A stretch of DNA of 64,000 nucleotides from Leptolyngbya sp. NIES-3755. GTDB lineage: Bacteria > Cyanobacteriota > Cyanobacteriia > Leptolyngbyales > Leptolyngbyaceae. The stretch covers positions 5,775,030 through 5,839,029 of the forward strand of contig AP017308.1 in assembly GCA_001548435.1 (NCBI GenBank). The letters run 5' to 3'. The notes below the pieces were generated by a model. The model made no database searches. It saw nothing but the letters and a program-made list of their open reading frames with translations, and had not been told where the DNA came from. Positions 44,654 through 54,193 of the stretch are shown in pieces. The translations under genes were made by a program, and so were the position numbers. How positions within the stretch are numbered: position 1 is the first letter of the stretch; each line of letters starts with the position of its first letter.

Positions 44654-45424
44654 CTAGGCTTCGACCGTCTCGATCGCTTTCTTTCTTGCGCGTTTCAGAC
44701 CGCCAATAATTCCCGATACAATCAACCCCGGAATTGGCGTAAATGCGAATGGAATTGGCGTGATTTCATCAGCATCGATCGAGAACGCATTTCTTAGACC
44801 GTTTCCTGTGCCCCAAGTCAAGGAGGCATTACCTGTGAATTTGTACCCCTGAGATAACCAGCCGGAGCCGTTTAGCGCAGTCGGAAGGTCGCCAGGAAGG
44901 GCATTTCCATTTGCATCTTCGAGTGCAACACCGTCTTGATCGACTGGACCATTTTCAAACCAGTTATAAGTGCCGCCACTCACATACAGCCAGTAGGTGG
45001 TATTGGGTGACAACGTAGTAGCAGCCGTGGGAGTGAAAATGAAGTTCCGCCGTCCTCCGCTTCCGGGTAGCGCAGTAGTACGAGACAGCGTGACCACCGT
45101 AGTTCCAGGATCGCCACTATTGTCAGAGCGGATTTCGACGATCGGAACATCTCCCGAATCAAGACTGACTAATCCCAAAGTCACGTTGTTCAGTGTCCAG
45201 TCTCGGCTATCTGTGGTAAACCCTACAGCTTTTCGCTGTGGAGCGGGCTGTCCAGTGTTTGGATCAACGTTGCTATCGTTGATGACAGTAGAGTTAGTGT
45301 TGGTAATGGGAAGAATGTCGTTCCCAAAGACAGCGAGTGCATGAGTGGGAGTTGCCCAACCCAGTGACACGATCGCGGCTCCCGCCACACCCAAGGGCAG
45401 AAGATCTGTTTTGATTTTCATCAT
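44654..45424 (-). CDS. Secreted choice-of-anchor/PEP-CTERM-type protein
   Basis: The 256-residue protein has an N-terminal signal peptide (LGVAGAAIVSLGWATPTHA). A beta-rich domain with RDWTLNNVTLGLVSL and TLSPNTTYWLYVSGG resembles choice-of-anchor R domains. It ends with a tripartite sorting tail: PFAFTPIPG, a hydrophobic segment LIVSGIIGG, then basic LKRARKK. This is like the PFEFSP-type tails processed by cyanobacterial exosortases. It is likely displayed on or near the outer surface. The ligand and role are unknown. Confidence 0.8.
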   Translation of the reverse strand: MMKIKTDLLPLGVAGAAIVSLGWATPTHALAVFGNDILPITNTNSTVINDSNVDPNTGQPAPQRKAVGFTTDSRDWTLNNVTLGLVSLDSGDVPIVEIRSDNSGDPGTTVVTLSRTTALPGSGGRRNFIFTPTAATTLSPNTTYWLYVSGGTYNWFENGPVDQDGVALEDANGNALPGDLPTALNGSGWLSQGYKFTGNASLTWGTGNGLRNAFSIDADEITPIPFAFTPIPGLIVSGIIGGLKRARKKAIETVEA

Positions 45425-45609
45425 GGAAACTTCTCAGAGAGTTTGCCTGAATCGTACTGTTGATGCTTTGGGCGGTAGCTCGAAAAAATGCGGAACTCGA
45501 TCGAGAAATTCACTCAGATCCTCGTAGATTTACGAACATCGATCGGCAAAATTCAGGAGCCGTTCTGGGCATTCATAGCAGAACCCTCTGTGAATCTGCC
45601 CCAAGTTTC

Positions 45610-46623
45610 ATGCTCAGATTAAAACAATGCTCGATCGCTTTCCTGCTCATCCTTGCGTTTTGGTTCAGTCAAATTACGGATGCCTTAGCTGAACCCAAAA
45701 CTTGTCGAATTGGAACTTACGTTACGACACTCCGCGATTTAGAACCGACGACGAAAGCGTTTGGAGCGGATTTCTGGATCTGGAGCGTCTGCCCATCCAA
45801 AGAGTTAGATCCGATTAAAAACATTGAATTCGTTAATGCGACCAAAATCGAGAGAATGTACAACAGCGTGACCGAGCGCAAAGATAAAATCGGAAATTTC
45901 CAAGCACAAGATAAAGTGTATTGGGCACAGGAAAAGATCAAAGCAACGGTGGCACATCCGTGGGATGTCCGAAACTATCCGTTCGATCGACATACGCTGA
46001 AAATCCATCTCGAAGAATCGACCTTTGATACGTCTGCTTTCGTCTATACACCGGATACGAAGAACTCCAGTTATCGAGAAAATATGCAGATCGAAGGCTG
46101 GCGAATCACGGGCTTTCAAATCAGTCCAAAAACGACCGTGTACGAATCGACTTTTGGTGATCCAGAACTAACCACTGGAAAAAGCGAATATTCTGGCATG
46201 GAAATCGAGATCAAGGTTCAGCGCTACAAAGTCATGACGTTTCTAAAAGTGACTGCGGGTGTATATGCGGCTGCGTTAATTACCTTGTTGTCGTTTTACT
46301 TCAATACCGCAGAAAGTGGCTTTACGACTTCGCGGTTAAGTTTGCTTAGTACGGCGCTATTTGCAACGCTTGTGAATATGCGAGGCATCGAAAATATCTT
46401 GGGTCGAACTGAACAGTTAACTTTAGTCGATAAGATTCACATCACGACCTTGGTGTATATCTTTTGCGCGGTCGCGATCGCAATCTATTCTCGCTGGTTA
46501 GTCGAACACAAATGTGCCGATCGTGCAATCCGGTTCGATCGACAACTCTGTATGCCGCTGTTTAGTGTCTCATTCGCGATCGCTAACATTTTACTCATCG
46601 TGCAAGCGAATCTGATGGGTTAG
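45610..46623 (+). CDS. Pentameric ligand-gated ion channel homologue (GLIC-like)
   Basis: The start ATG 45610 is chosen because a signal peptide follows at once (CSIAFLLILAFWFSQITDALA); the frame extends upstream without support. The 337-residue protein has an extracellular beta domain with WDVRNYPFDRHTL (118-130), which matches the conserved FPFDxQ loop of the Cys-loop receptor family without the two cysteines, as in bacterial members. Four membrane helices lie at about 209-232, 246-266, 277-300 and 316-334. M2 (SRLSLLSTALFATLVNM) would line the pore. It overlaps the convergent caspase gene by 4 bases. Confidence 0.8.
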   Translation: MLRLKQCSIAFLLILAFWFSQITDALAEPKTCRIGTYVTTLRDLEPTTKAFGADFWIWSVCPSKELDPIKNIEFVNATKIERMYNSVTERKDKIGNFQAQDKVYWAQEKIKATVAHPWDVRNYPFDRHTLKIHLEESTFDTSAFVYTPDTKNSSYRENMQIEGWRITGFQISPKTTVYESTFGDPELTTGKSEYSGMEIEIKVQRYKVMTFLKVTAGVYAAALITLLSFYFNTAESGFTTSRLSLLSTALFATLVNMRGIENILGRTEQLTLVDKIHITTLVYIFCAVAIAIYSRWLVEHKCADRAIRFDRQLCMPLFSVSFAIANILLIVQANLMG

Positions 46624-48362
46624 CTCTGTTGCAAGGCTCGAATGGCGTTGGCTGCCTGTTGCCGTGCTTCTGGATTGTTCTGTTGTTGATAGAGCCGTTC
46701 TGCGGCACGGTAATCCTTCAAAGCTGCGGAACGATCGCCTCGTTTTGCGGCGAGATTAGCTCGATTGAAATAGGCATCTGCAAGAGCAGGATCGAGTCGA
46801 ATCGCCTCGTTATAATCTGCGATCGCGGCATCGATATTGCCATTGTTTGCATATTCAACGCCGCGATTGTAGTAGAGATTTGCAGCACGATTGGCGGGAG
46901 TGGGACTTAAGTTTAGAGCTTCTGTATAGGCTTCGATCGCGGCATTACTATTTCCCGCTTGTGCTCTACGGGTTCCTTCATCAAACCAACCTTCGGCACT
47001 GGCAATCTGAGGACGCGATCCGGAGAACGGTTGGAACAATGCCCAGAGGAGTGCACTAAACAAAGCTAGAACCGCTAAGCTTGCCAGTCCTAATCGAACC
47101 AGTTCTGGCGAAATATTGCGCTCTTGGAGGAATCGAGAAGCGGGATCATTTGCGGGTTCGACTTCGTTATCGGGCGATCGCAGTAATCGACGTTCTCTGA
47201 GAAATTGAGTCAAAGCATTTCCACCCGAACTTTCGAGCGGGGTCTCACTTTCAACCGTTGCCTCAACTGGAACTGCCACAGGTGCTTCTGTGATCGGTTC
47301 GGTCACAAAGGTTGCGCCAGGAATGACTTCTGTGGCGAAAGGATTGGGGGGAAGTTCGTATTCTTGGCGAAGCTGTAACAATTCGGCTTGAGTGTTGTCG
47401 CTGAGCGGGGATTCTCGCTGACTGATTTCTTCGCGAACTCGATCGAACTGTCGTTGTTTTTCCTGGATTAAGCGGTGCGGCAACATCGCATCTTCTCGAA
47501 TCGCACTGGCAACAGCGGGAGAAATTCCTTCTTTGGCTTGACGAGCTTGCAGAATGTTGTGACCGACGATCGAGATTTCACCCTGACTTGCAAGACTCAT
47601 CGCCTGACGACGAAATTCGAGATAGGGCGCATACACAATCACCATTCTGTAGCCTTCTCCTTGACTGTAAATCGTGGGAGAAAGCGCAGGTTGTGTATAT
47701 TCAAAATGTTTATCCAGATAGGCGTGAAGTTCGCTGACATCAACCGTACCATCTAAGGGTTGATTGGCGATTCCGTCTGCCATTCCCGTTTCTAAAGCAT
47801 CGAGTAGAAATCGGCTGTAGGTTGAAAGCTGTTTGGATTTGTGTTCGATCGAGTAATCGATCGAGGTTGGTGAAGTTAATAACGCCCGACGATTGCTGCT
47901 AAATTCTTGAGCGATCGCTTCAAAATCCTGGTCTGAGATCATACCTTTCGCAAACGTTCCCGTGAAGCAACAATCGAGAATGACGACTTCTTGACTCGAT
48001 CGACAAGCTTCAAGTTCTGCTTTCAGTTCTTCAAGGGAATACGCAGTGAGTTCTAAATTGGCTCGAATCGTATCGCGACAGGGGAAAAGAATCTGTCCTT
48101 GGTCGTTCAGAATGGCATGACCTGAAATGTAAATTAGCGTCGTTTCATCCGGATCGCGCAAAGTGCAAAATGTCTCGATCGTTTCTCGAAGTTGTCTCAG
48201 CGGTGGATTTGACAGCACCATGACATCATCGCTACGACTTGCTCCAATATCTGGACGACGCAGTAATTCTTTCAGAGCTTCAACATCATTCGCGGCGGCA
48301 GACAGCGCAGGAATGTCGGGATCATCAAATCGTCCCAAACTGACCAAGAGTGCTTCTGTCAT
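46620..48362 (-). CDS. Caspase-fold (peptidase C14) protein with TPR repeats
   Basis: The 580-residue protein has an N-terminal caspase-like domain. The catalytic dyad is visible: H82 in YISGHAIL and C132 in VILDCCFTGTF. A region with coiled-coil character and a proline-rich linker follow, then one membrane helix (LASLAVLALFSALLWALF). At the C-terminus are about three TPR units such as YYNRGVEYANNGNIDAAIADYN-like. Orthocaspases cleave after basic residues; here the membrane helix would place the two halves on opposite sides. It is convergent with the channel homologue. Confidence 0.9.
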   Translation of the reverse strand: MTEALLVSLGRFDDPDIPALSAAANDVEALKELLRRPDIGASRSDDVMVLSNPPLRQLRETIETFCTLRDPDETTLIYISGHAILNDQGQILFPCRDTIRANLELTAYSLEELKAELEACRSSQEVVILDCCFTGTFAKGMISDQDFEAIAQEFSSNRRALLTSPTSIDYSIEHKSKQLSTYSRFLLDALETGMADGIANQPLDGTVDVSELHAYLDKHFEYTQPALSPTIYSQGEGYRMVIVYAPYLEFRRQAMSLASQGEISIVGHNILQARQAKEGISPAVASAIREDAMLPHRLIQEKQRQFDRVREEISQRESPLSDNTQAELLQLRQEYELPPNPFATEVIPGATFVTEPITEAPVAVPVEATVESETPLESSGGNALTQFLRERRLLRSPDNEVEPANDPASRFLQERNISPELVRLGLASLAVLALFSALLWALFQPFSGSRPQIASAEGWFDEGTRRAQAGNSNAAIEAYTEALNLSPTPANRAANLYYNRGVEYANNGNIDAAIADYNEAIRLDPALADAYFNRANLAAKRGDRSAALKDYRAAERLYQQQNNPEARQQAANAIRALQQS

Positions 48363-48432
48363 GTCTGCCTCCCCAATTCAACTGCGAATTCACCAGCAAT
48401 TATGTGCAAACACGCTAAACTTTTCAAGCAAT

Positions 48433-49383
48433 TTAAAGTGGTTTCGGCTGCATTCCTAATCGATCGACGATCAATTCCTCATCGTGCGATCGTTCTGGGT
48501 TTGGTGCTGTTAACAGTTTTGCCCCAGTAAAAATCGAGTTCGCACCCGCAAAAAAGCACATCGCTTGCAGTTCATCGCTCATCTGAGTTCTACCCGCGGA
48601 TAATCTCACCATGGCTTTGGGAAATAAGATCCGAGTCGTAGCAATCATCCGAACGAGGGCAATTCCATCGATCGGGGTGGAACTTTCGAGCGGCGTTCCT
48701 TCGATTGGAATTAAGGCATTAATCGGAATCGATTCGGGTGACGGATTGAGAGTGGTCAAGGTTTCGAGTAGAGAAATGCGATCGTCGATCGATTCGCCCA
48801 ATCCCAAAATCCCACCACAGCATACAGAAATTCCCGCATCGCTCACGGCTCGAATCGTTTCTAATCGATCTTGATAGGTTCGAGTCGTAATAATCTTGCT
48901 GTAATACTCTTCTGAAGTATCGAGATTGTGATTGTATGCGGTCAATCCCGCTTCTTTCAATTGCTGTGCCTGATGGGGTTTGAGCATTCCCAAAGTGCAA
49001 CAGACTTCGAGTTCCAAAGCTGCCACTTGCCGCACCATTTCAAGCACCCGATCGAACTGTGCCCCGTCTCGCACTTCTCGCCAAGCCGCTCCCATACAGA
49101 ACCGGGTCGATCCGCCTGCCTTTGCCGCCTTCGCGTCTTCCAACACCGCAGTCAAATCCATCAGCGGTTCCGGTTTCAGTCCCGTATTGTGATGAACACT
49201 CTGAGCGCAGTAGCCACAATCTTCAGGACAAGCCCCGCTCTTAATATTTCCTAGGGTGCAAAACTGGACGTGTCGCGGATCGTGATGTTCGCGGTGAACC
49301 CGTTGCGCCTCAAAGAGAAGATCCGGGAACGGCTGATGATAAATTTGGGCGATGCGATCGCGATCAAGAACAGCAGCAATCAT
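48433..49383 (-). CDS. bioB: Biotin synthase
   Basis: ATG 49383 is used; a GTG at 49401 is in frame upstream. The 316-residue radical-SAM protein has the cluster motif [18 protein letters not shown], and the late Arg/Asn region [24 protein letters not shown]-like that binds the second cluster. It inserts sulfur into dethiobiotin. It is divergent from bioY, 73 bases away, so the pair may share a promoter zone. Confidence 0.96.
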   Translation of the reverse strand: MIAAVLDRDRIAQIYHQPFPDLLFEAQRVHREHHDPRHVQFCTLGNIKSGACPEDCGYCAQSVHHNTGLKPEPLMDLTAVLEDAKAAKAGGSTRFCMGAAWREVRDGAQFDRVLEMVRQVAALELEVCCTLGMLKPHQAQQLKEAGLTAYNHNLDTSEEYYSKIITTRTYQDRLETIRAVSDAGISVCCGGILGLGESIDDRISLLETLTTLNPSPESIPINALIPIEGTPLESSTPIDGIALVRMIATTRILFPKAMVRLSAGRTQMSDELQAMCFFAGANSIFTGAKLLTAPNPERSHDEELIVDRLGMQPKPL

Positions 49384-49456
49384 GAAATTCAGCCAAAGCA
49401 CGATTCTTTATCATCATCGATTCTGACCTGAGATACAATCTCCAAGCCTGAATTCT

Positions 49457-50119
49457 ATGAAGTGGCGATCGTTTCCCATGTACAATTCCATGACTATGAC
49501 TCGTACCCCTTTACGCCGCTCACCTGCACGATCGCGTCGATTTCGGATTACGCTCACTGATTTGTTGTGGGCGCTGATTGGGCTGATGTTAACGATCGGG
49601 GGAACGTTGCTAAGAGCATCGATCGCGGGTCTGCCTTGGAATTCGCCTTCTGTGCCGCTCCATTTTCTCGGTGTGAGTTACCAAATTGGGGCAGTTTTAT
49701 TGATCGGCTGTTTGGGTGGAAAGAATGCGGCAGTCATGTCACAAATCGCTTATCTAGCCTTGGGATTGGCAGGATTTCCGGTGTTTTCGCAAGGAGGCGG
49801 AATTCAGTATTTGGGCGCTCCAAGTTTTGGTTATTTGTTGGGATTTGTTCCAGGTGCGTGGGTGTGTGGATTTTTGGCATTTAAAGCGCCTCCTCGATTA
49901 GAATCGCTGGCATTTAGTGGATTTTGTGGATTATTCGTGATTCATACGATCGGGGTTCTTTACTTAATTTTCGGCTCACTCTTTCAATGGATAAAACTGG
50001 AAGGTCCGATCTGGCAGGCATTTCTAACGTATTCGATTAATCTACTGCCGGGACAATTAGCAGTCACTTGTGCGATCGCGGTTCTCGCTTTTGTGCTACG
50101 CCGCATCATGTTCTACTAA
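49457..50119 (+). CDS. bioY: Biotin transporter S component BioY
   Basis: The 220-residue protein begins with a basic stretch, then six hydrophobic segments. The family motifs GGKNAAVMSQIAYLALGLAGFPVFSQGGG-like (in part), YLGAPSFGYLLGF and GALYLIF-like are present. BioY binds biotin in ECF transporters, sometimes without other partners. The N-terminal start is uncertain (several Met within 15 codons). It is divergent from bioB, which links synthesis and uptake. Confidence 0.93.
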   Translation: MKWRSFPMYNSMTMTRTPLRRSPARSRRFRITLTDLLWALIGLMLTIGGTLLRASIAGLPWNSPSVPLHFLGVSYQIGAVLLIGCLGGKNAAVMSQIAYLALGLAGFPVFSQGGGIQYLGAPSFGYLLGFVPGAWVCGFLAFKAPPRLESLAFSGFCGLFVIHTIGVLYLIFGSLFQWIKLEGPIWQAFLTYSINLLPGQLAVTCAIAVLAFVLRRIMFY

Positions 50120-50172
50120 GCTGGACGATTATCTGTGAGAATTGGGATCTTGCTACTGGTCGCCGTCACCCC

Positions 50173-50691
50173 ATGTTTAAAAACCGCTTTTTCTGGATTG
50201 CCGCGATCGCGGGACTGATTCTCGATCGAGTTACCAAACTGATCGTAGTGAAATCAATGGCATTGACGATTCCACCGCAAGAAATTCGAGTGATTCCAGG
50301 GGTGCTGCACTGGGTTTATGTGATCAATGACGGGGCAGCGTTTGGAATTCTGTCGGGGAGTCCGCTGCTCAGATGGCTTTCTCTAATTGCAAGTGTGGCT
50401 TTAATGGCGTGGGCGTGGTTTGGCAGGCGGATGCCGCGATGGGAACAGTGGGGCTATGGATTGATTCTGAGTGGCGCATTGGGAAATGGAATCGATCGCT
50501 TCGTCTTGGGTCATGTGGTGGACTTCATCAAAGTTCCATTCGTCTACGTGCCTTTCCCGAATCCGTTTCCAAATTTTGTCTGGATTCAGTTTCCGATTTT
50601 CAATTTGGCAGATGTCTTCATCAATATCGGCATTATTTGCCTGCTAATTGGAATCTATCGCACACCCGATCCGCAAAAAAATTCTAATTAA
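50173..50691 (+). CDS. lspA: Lipoprotein signal peptidase
   Basis: ATG 50173 (MFKNRFFWIAAIAGL) is chosen; an overlapping upstream extension is not conserved. The 172-residue membrane protein has the LspA start DRVTKLIV, NDGAAFGIL, and the catalytic Asp pair in GNGIDRFVLGHVVDFI and FNLADVFINIG. It cleaves prolipoprotein signals after lipidation, and would process the lipoproteins at 8883 and 26145. It lies 53 bases after bioY and may be co-transcribed. Confidence 0.95.
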   Translation: MFKNRFFWIAAIAGLILDRVTKLIVVKSMALTIPPQEIRVIPGVLHWVYVINDGAAFGILSGSPLLRWLSLIASVALMAWAWFGRRMPRWEQWGYGLILSGALGNGIDRFVLGHVVDFIKVPFVYVPFPNPFPNFVWIQFPIFNLADVFINIGIICLLIGIYRTPDPQKNSN

Positions 50692-50886
50692 AACCGTAAT
50701 TTCCGTAGGCTTCTAATAAACTTTCCGTAAATTCTTCCCGGTTCGTGAGGCAAACGCGGAGAAAACAGGTTAGTTGTCAATAATCACGGCGAATCCGATC
50801 GGCAGAATTGCCCAGTTGGAATCAACAACTTAGGGTATGCTGCATAGCTAGATTACCGCCACCTCGCGCCAGGTTGAATCCGAAGC

Positions 50887-52251
50887 ATGACGACCAATCG
50901 ATTTCTCAAACAAGCAATGCGCGTTTCGCGGTCGGCATCTCGCCGTTTGCCGCACCGAGCAGGACACTGGTTCAAGTGGCTCTCTCCGGGCTTGCTGGTC
51001 AAACGCTGGATGTTTATTAGCGTCAGCGGCATTCTAATGGTGCTTCTCGGTGCGGCAATCTGGAGCCGACTCACTCCAGTGTTCTACATCATGCAGTTTT
51101 CAGGCGAGTTGCTGGAACTGCTCACCCGCTTGATTCCAAACTATATCAGCGGTCCATTGGTGCTGATTGCCGGATTATTACTGGTGTTCTGGGGGCAAAA
51201 ACGCACGTTTGGGTCGATCACCGAAGTGCTGATGAGCGATCGTTCTGAAGAATTAGTCGATGTGCTGATTAGCCACCGCAAATTGAATCGAGGCGCAAAA
51301 ATTGTCACGATCGGCGGTGGAACGGGATTATCGACGCTACTGAGAGGATTGAAGACCTTCAGCGCCAATATTACTGCGATCGTCACTGTGGCGGACGATG
51401 GTGGCTCTTCAGGACGATTACGGCGCGAAATTGGCGTGTTGCCTCCCGGAGATATTCGCAACTGTATTGCGGCTCTGGCAGATGAAGAAAAATTATTAAC
51501 AGAATTATTTCAATACCGATTCAAAGCAGGCGATGGCTTGATTGGACACAGTTTTGGAAATTTATTTCTCACAGTGCTGAGTGACATTACTGGAGATTTT
51601 GAAAGAGCGATCGCAGCAAGTTCCAAAGTCCTCGCCATTCGCGGTCAAGTTCTCCCCGCAACTCTAAGCGATGTGAGACTCTGGGCAGAACTCGCAGACG
51701 GACGTTACATCGAAGGCGAATCGAACATTACCGAGGCGCGAGGCAAGATCGTCAGAATGGGCTGTAAGCCTGCAAATCCGCCTGCACTTCCAAAAGCGTT
51801 AGATGCGATCGAGGAGGCGGATTATATCGTGATTGGACCTGGAAGCCTTTACACGAGCGTGATTCCGAATTTACTCGTGCCTGAAATAGCAGATGCGATC
51901 GAGGCTCGACAAGTCCCCTGCATTTATGTGTGCAATATCATGACGCAACCAGGGGAAACGGATGGATATTCGGTGGCGGATCATATTCGAGCCATCGATC
52001 AAGCCTGTGGGCGGAGATTATTTGATTCGGTTTTAGTCCAGAAAACATCTCCTTCAGCCAGAGCGCTCTTACGGTACGCCCAGGAACAATCTCACCCGGT
52101 TGATTTGGATGCGGATGCGATCGCACAATTAGGCAGACAGGTGATTCGCGCCAATATCATGATCGAGGACGAGGAAACAGGCTACGTGCGGCATGATTCG
52201 CGGAAATTAGCGCGGGTGATTTTCCGTTGGTATGAACGAGCGAGACAATGA
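50887..52251 (+). CDS. YvcK/CofD-like gluconeogenesis factor
   Basis: The 454-residue protein has a cyanobacterial N-terminal extension with two membrane helices (about 40-62 and 90-106). The YvcK domain follows: [32 protein letters not shown] and [14 protein letters not shown], which bind UDP-sugars in homologues. YvcK affects cell wall precursor and carbon flow. The upstream 190 bases contain no gene. A MITE-like element lies after the stop. Confidence 0.9.
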   Translation: MTTNRFLKQAMRVSRSASRRLPHRAGHWFKWLSPGLLVKRWMFISVSGILMVLLGAAIWSRLTPVFYIMQFSGELLELLTRLIPNYISGPLVLIAGLLLVFWGQKRTFGSITEVLMSDRSEELVDVLISHRKLNRGAKIVTIGGGTGLSTLLRGLKTFSANITAIVTVADDGGSSGRLRREIGVLPPGDIRNCIAALADEEKLLTELFQYRFKAGDGLIGHSFGNLFLTVLSDITGDFERAIAASSKVLAIRGQVLPATLSDVRLWAELADGRYIEGESNITEARGKIVRMGCKPANPPALPKALDAIEEADYIVIGPGSLYTSVIPNLLVPEIADAIEARQVPCIYVCNIMTQPGETDGYSVADHIRAIDQACGRRLFDSVLVQKTSPSARALLRYAQEQSHPVDLDADAIAQLGRQVIRANIMIEDEETGYVRHDSRKLARVIFRWYERARQ

Positions 52252-52267
52252 TTTTGAAAGCGATCGC

Positions 52268-52420
52268 TTCGTTTCGGTTGGGTTGCGCCCCCTAAATCCC
52301 CCAGAATGGGGGACTTTGAAAGTAGAGAAATTTTCAGCATTTCAAGACTGTTTTACCCTTCAAAGTCCCCCAAATTTGGGGGATTTAGGGGGCTGAAGGC
52401 GATGTAACCGAAGCGAAAAC
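52268..52420. mobile_element. MITE-like element, copy B
   Basis: The same perfect 17-bp inverted repeats as copy A, GCCCCCTAAATCCCCCA (52287-52303) and its complement (52377-52393), enclose 73 bases. Outside them TCGTTTCGGTT and AACCGAAGCGA extend the inversion. It lies between the YvcK homologue and tsaE. Confidence 0.75.
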
Positions 52421-52451
52421 GACTTGGATGCACAGAGTAGCCTTATTTAAT

Positions 52452-52910
52452 ATGAAAACGATCGACCTAAAATCCGCTAACGAAACGCGATCGCTCGGTC
52501 GCCAATTTGGACAGCAACTCCCCGTTGGAACCGTTTTGCTACTCCAAGGCGATTTAGGGAGCGGCAAGACTTCGTTCGTTCAGGCATTGGGAGAAGGCTT
52601 GGGAATCAAAGACTCGATCGAAAGCCCAACATTCACGCTAATCAACGAGTATTTAACTGGGCGAGTGCCGCTCTATCATTTCGATCTGTACCGATTAGAT
52701 CCCAACCAAACCGCAGCGTTGTATCCAGAAATTTATTGGGAAGGCATCGAAGTCGAACCGGGAATTTGTGCGATCGAATGGGCAGAACGATTACCCTACA
52801 AGCCCGATTCCTATCTCGAAATTTTCCTTAGCTATCAAGACACCGGACGAAAGGCAGAAATTCGCTCGATCGGGTCGGCAAGGATTCCGAATTTAGAAAT
52901 CCCCACCTAG
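52452..52910 (+). CDS. tsaE: tRNA threonylcarbamoyladenosine biosynthesis ATPase TsaE
   Basis: ATG 52452 is preferred; an ATG at 52428 adds eight residues that overlap the MITE edge. The 152-residue protein has Walker A GDLGSGKT, then SPTFTLINEY and HFDLYRL, and EWAERLP. TsaE drives t6A37 formation with TsaB and TsaD. It is upstream of the NADH dehydrogenase by 34 bases. Confidence 0.93.
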   Translation: MKTIDLKSANETRSLGRQFGQQLPVGTVLLLQGDLGSGKTSFVQALGEGLGIKDSIESPTFTLINEYLTGRVPLYHFDLYRLDPNQTAALYPEIYWEGIEVEPGICAIEWAERLPYKPDSYLEIFLSYQDTGRKAEIRSIGSARIPNLEIPT

Positions 52911-52944
52911 AATTAAGAGAGTTGCCCAATCGACGTGCCGTCTT

Positions 52945-54147
52945 ATGTCTCACACTCCTGCAAAAATCTGTATTCTCGGTGGTGGTTTCGGAGGTCTCTA
53001 CACTGCGCTCCGACTTCATAATCTGCCTTGGACAAAGACTGAGAAGCCGGAAATCACCTTGGTCGATTCGAGAGATCGCTTCGTCTTTTCACCGCTGCTC
53101 TACGAATTGGTGACAGGCGAACTGCAATCTTGGGAAGTTGCCCCTCCGTATGAGGAATTACTCGAAGGGACAACCATTCGATTCCGACAGTCTGCGGTCA
53201 CGGAAATTAATCTCGAAACGAAACAGGTTCGGATTCAGGAGGGGGATCTGCTCGATTACGATCGCTTAGTTCTGGCAATGGGCGGCGAAACCCCGATGGA
53301 TAGGGTTCCAGGTGCTGCCGAGTTCGCGATTCCGTTCAGAACGATTCAAGATGCGTATCAATTACAAGACCGCCTGAGACAACTCGAAAGCTCGGATGCC
53401 GATAAGCTTCGGATTGCGATCGTCGGTGCAGGCTACAGTGGCGTTGAACTCGCGTGTAAGTTAGCCGATAAATTGGGCGATCGAGGTCGAATCCGACTGA
53501 TTGAATTATCTGATCAAATTCTGCGATCGTCTTCTCCGCATAACCGGGAAGCAGCAACAAAAGCACTCGAAGCCCGTGGAATCTGGACAGATCTAGAAAC
53601 TTCCGTCGAAGAAATGACCGCTGACAGCATTTCGCTGCTCTATAAAGGTGTAGTCGATACGATTCCAGTCGATCTCGTACTTTGGACGATCGGGACTCGA
53701 ATCAATGAAGTTGTGAAGAATTTGCCCCTCAAACAAAACCAGCGGGGTCAAATCGTTGTAACTCCGACTCTGCAAGGGATGGATCATCCTGAAATTTTCG
53801 CGATCGGGGATTTAGCCGACTGCAAAGATGCCGACAATCAGCAAGTTCCCTCCACTGCACAAGCCGCCTTCCAGCAAGCCGATTACACCGGATGGAATAT
53901 TTGGGCATCGTTGAGCGATCGACCCCTCCTGCCGTTCCGCTATCAATATCTGGGCGAAATGATGACCTTGGGTATCAACGAAGCGACCTTAACTGGACTG
54001 GGCGTTCAACTCGATGGAACGGTTGCTCATCTGGTTCGCCGCTTAGCGTATTTGAATCGGATGCCGACTCTCAGACACCAGCTTCGAGTGGGATTTAACT
54101 GGATTACTCGCCCGATCGTCACCGCATTAACCCAAAACAATGAATAA
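52945..54147 (+). CDS. Type II NADH dehydrogenase (NDH-2 like)
   Basis: The 400-residue flavoprotein has two Rossmann folds: ILGGGFGGLYTALRL (FAD) and IAIVGAGYSGVELACKL (NADH). The later motif EIFAIGDLADC holds the FAD Asp. It oxidises NAD(P)H and reduces quinone at the membrane without pumping protons. It is shorter than some NDH-2 because the C-terminal membrane helix is weak. Cyanobacterial Ndb proteins are thought to sense quinone redox state. Confidence 0.88.
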   Translation: MSHTPAKICILGGGFGGLYTALRLHNLPWTKTEKPEITLVDSRDRFVFSPLLYELVTGELQSWEVAPPYEELLEGTTIRFRQSAVTEINLETKQVRIQEGDLLDYDRLVLAMGGETPMDRVPGAAEFAIPFRTIQDAYQLQDRLRQLESSDADKLRIAIVGAGYSGVELACKLADKLGDRGRIRLIELSDQILRSSSPHNREAATKALEARGIWTDLETSVEEMTADSISLLYKGVVDTIPVDLVLWTIGTRINEVVKNLPLKQNQRGQIVVTPTLQGMDHPEIFAIGDLADCKDADNQQVPSTAQAAFQQADYTGWNIWASLSDRPLLPFRYQYLGEMMTLGINEATLTGLGVQLDGTVAHLVRRLAYLNRMPTLRHQLRVGFNWITRPIVTALTQNNE

Positions 54148-54193
54148 TGAACTTTGTGTGTTCATTCCTTGTTGAGTTCGGGATTGTAAAGTG

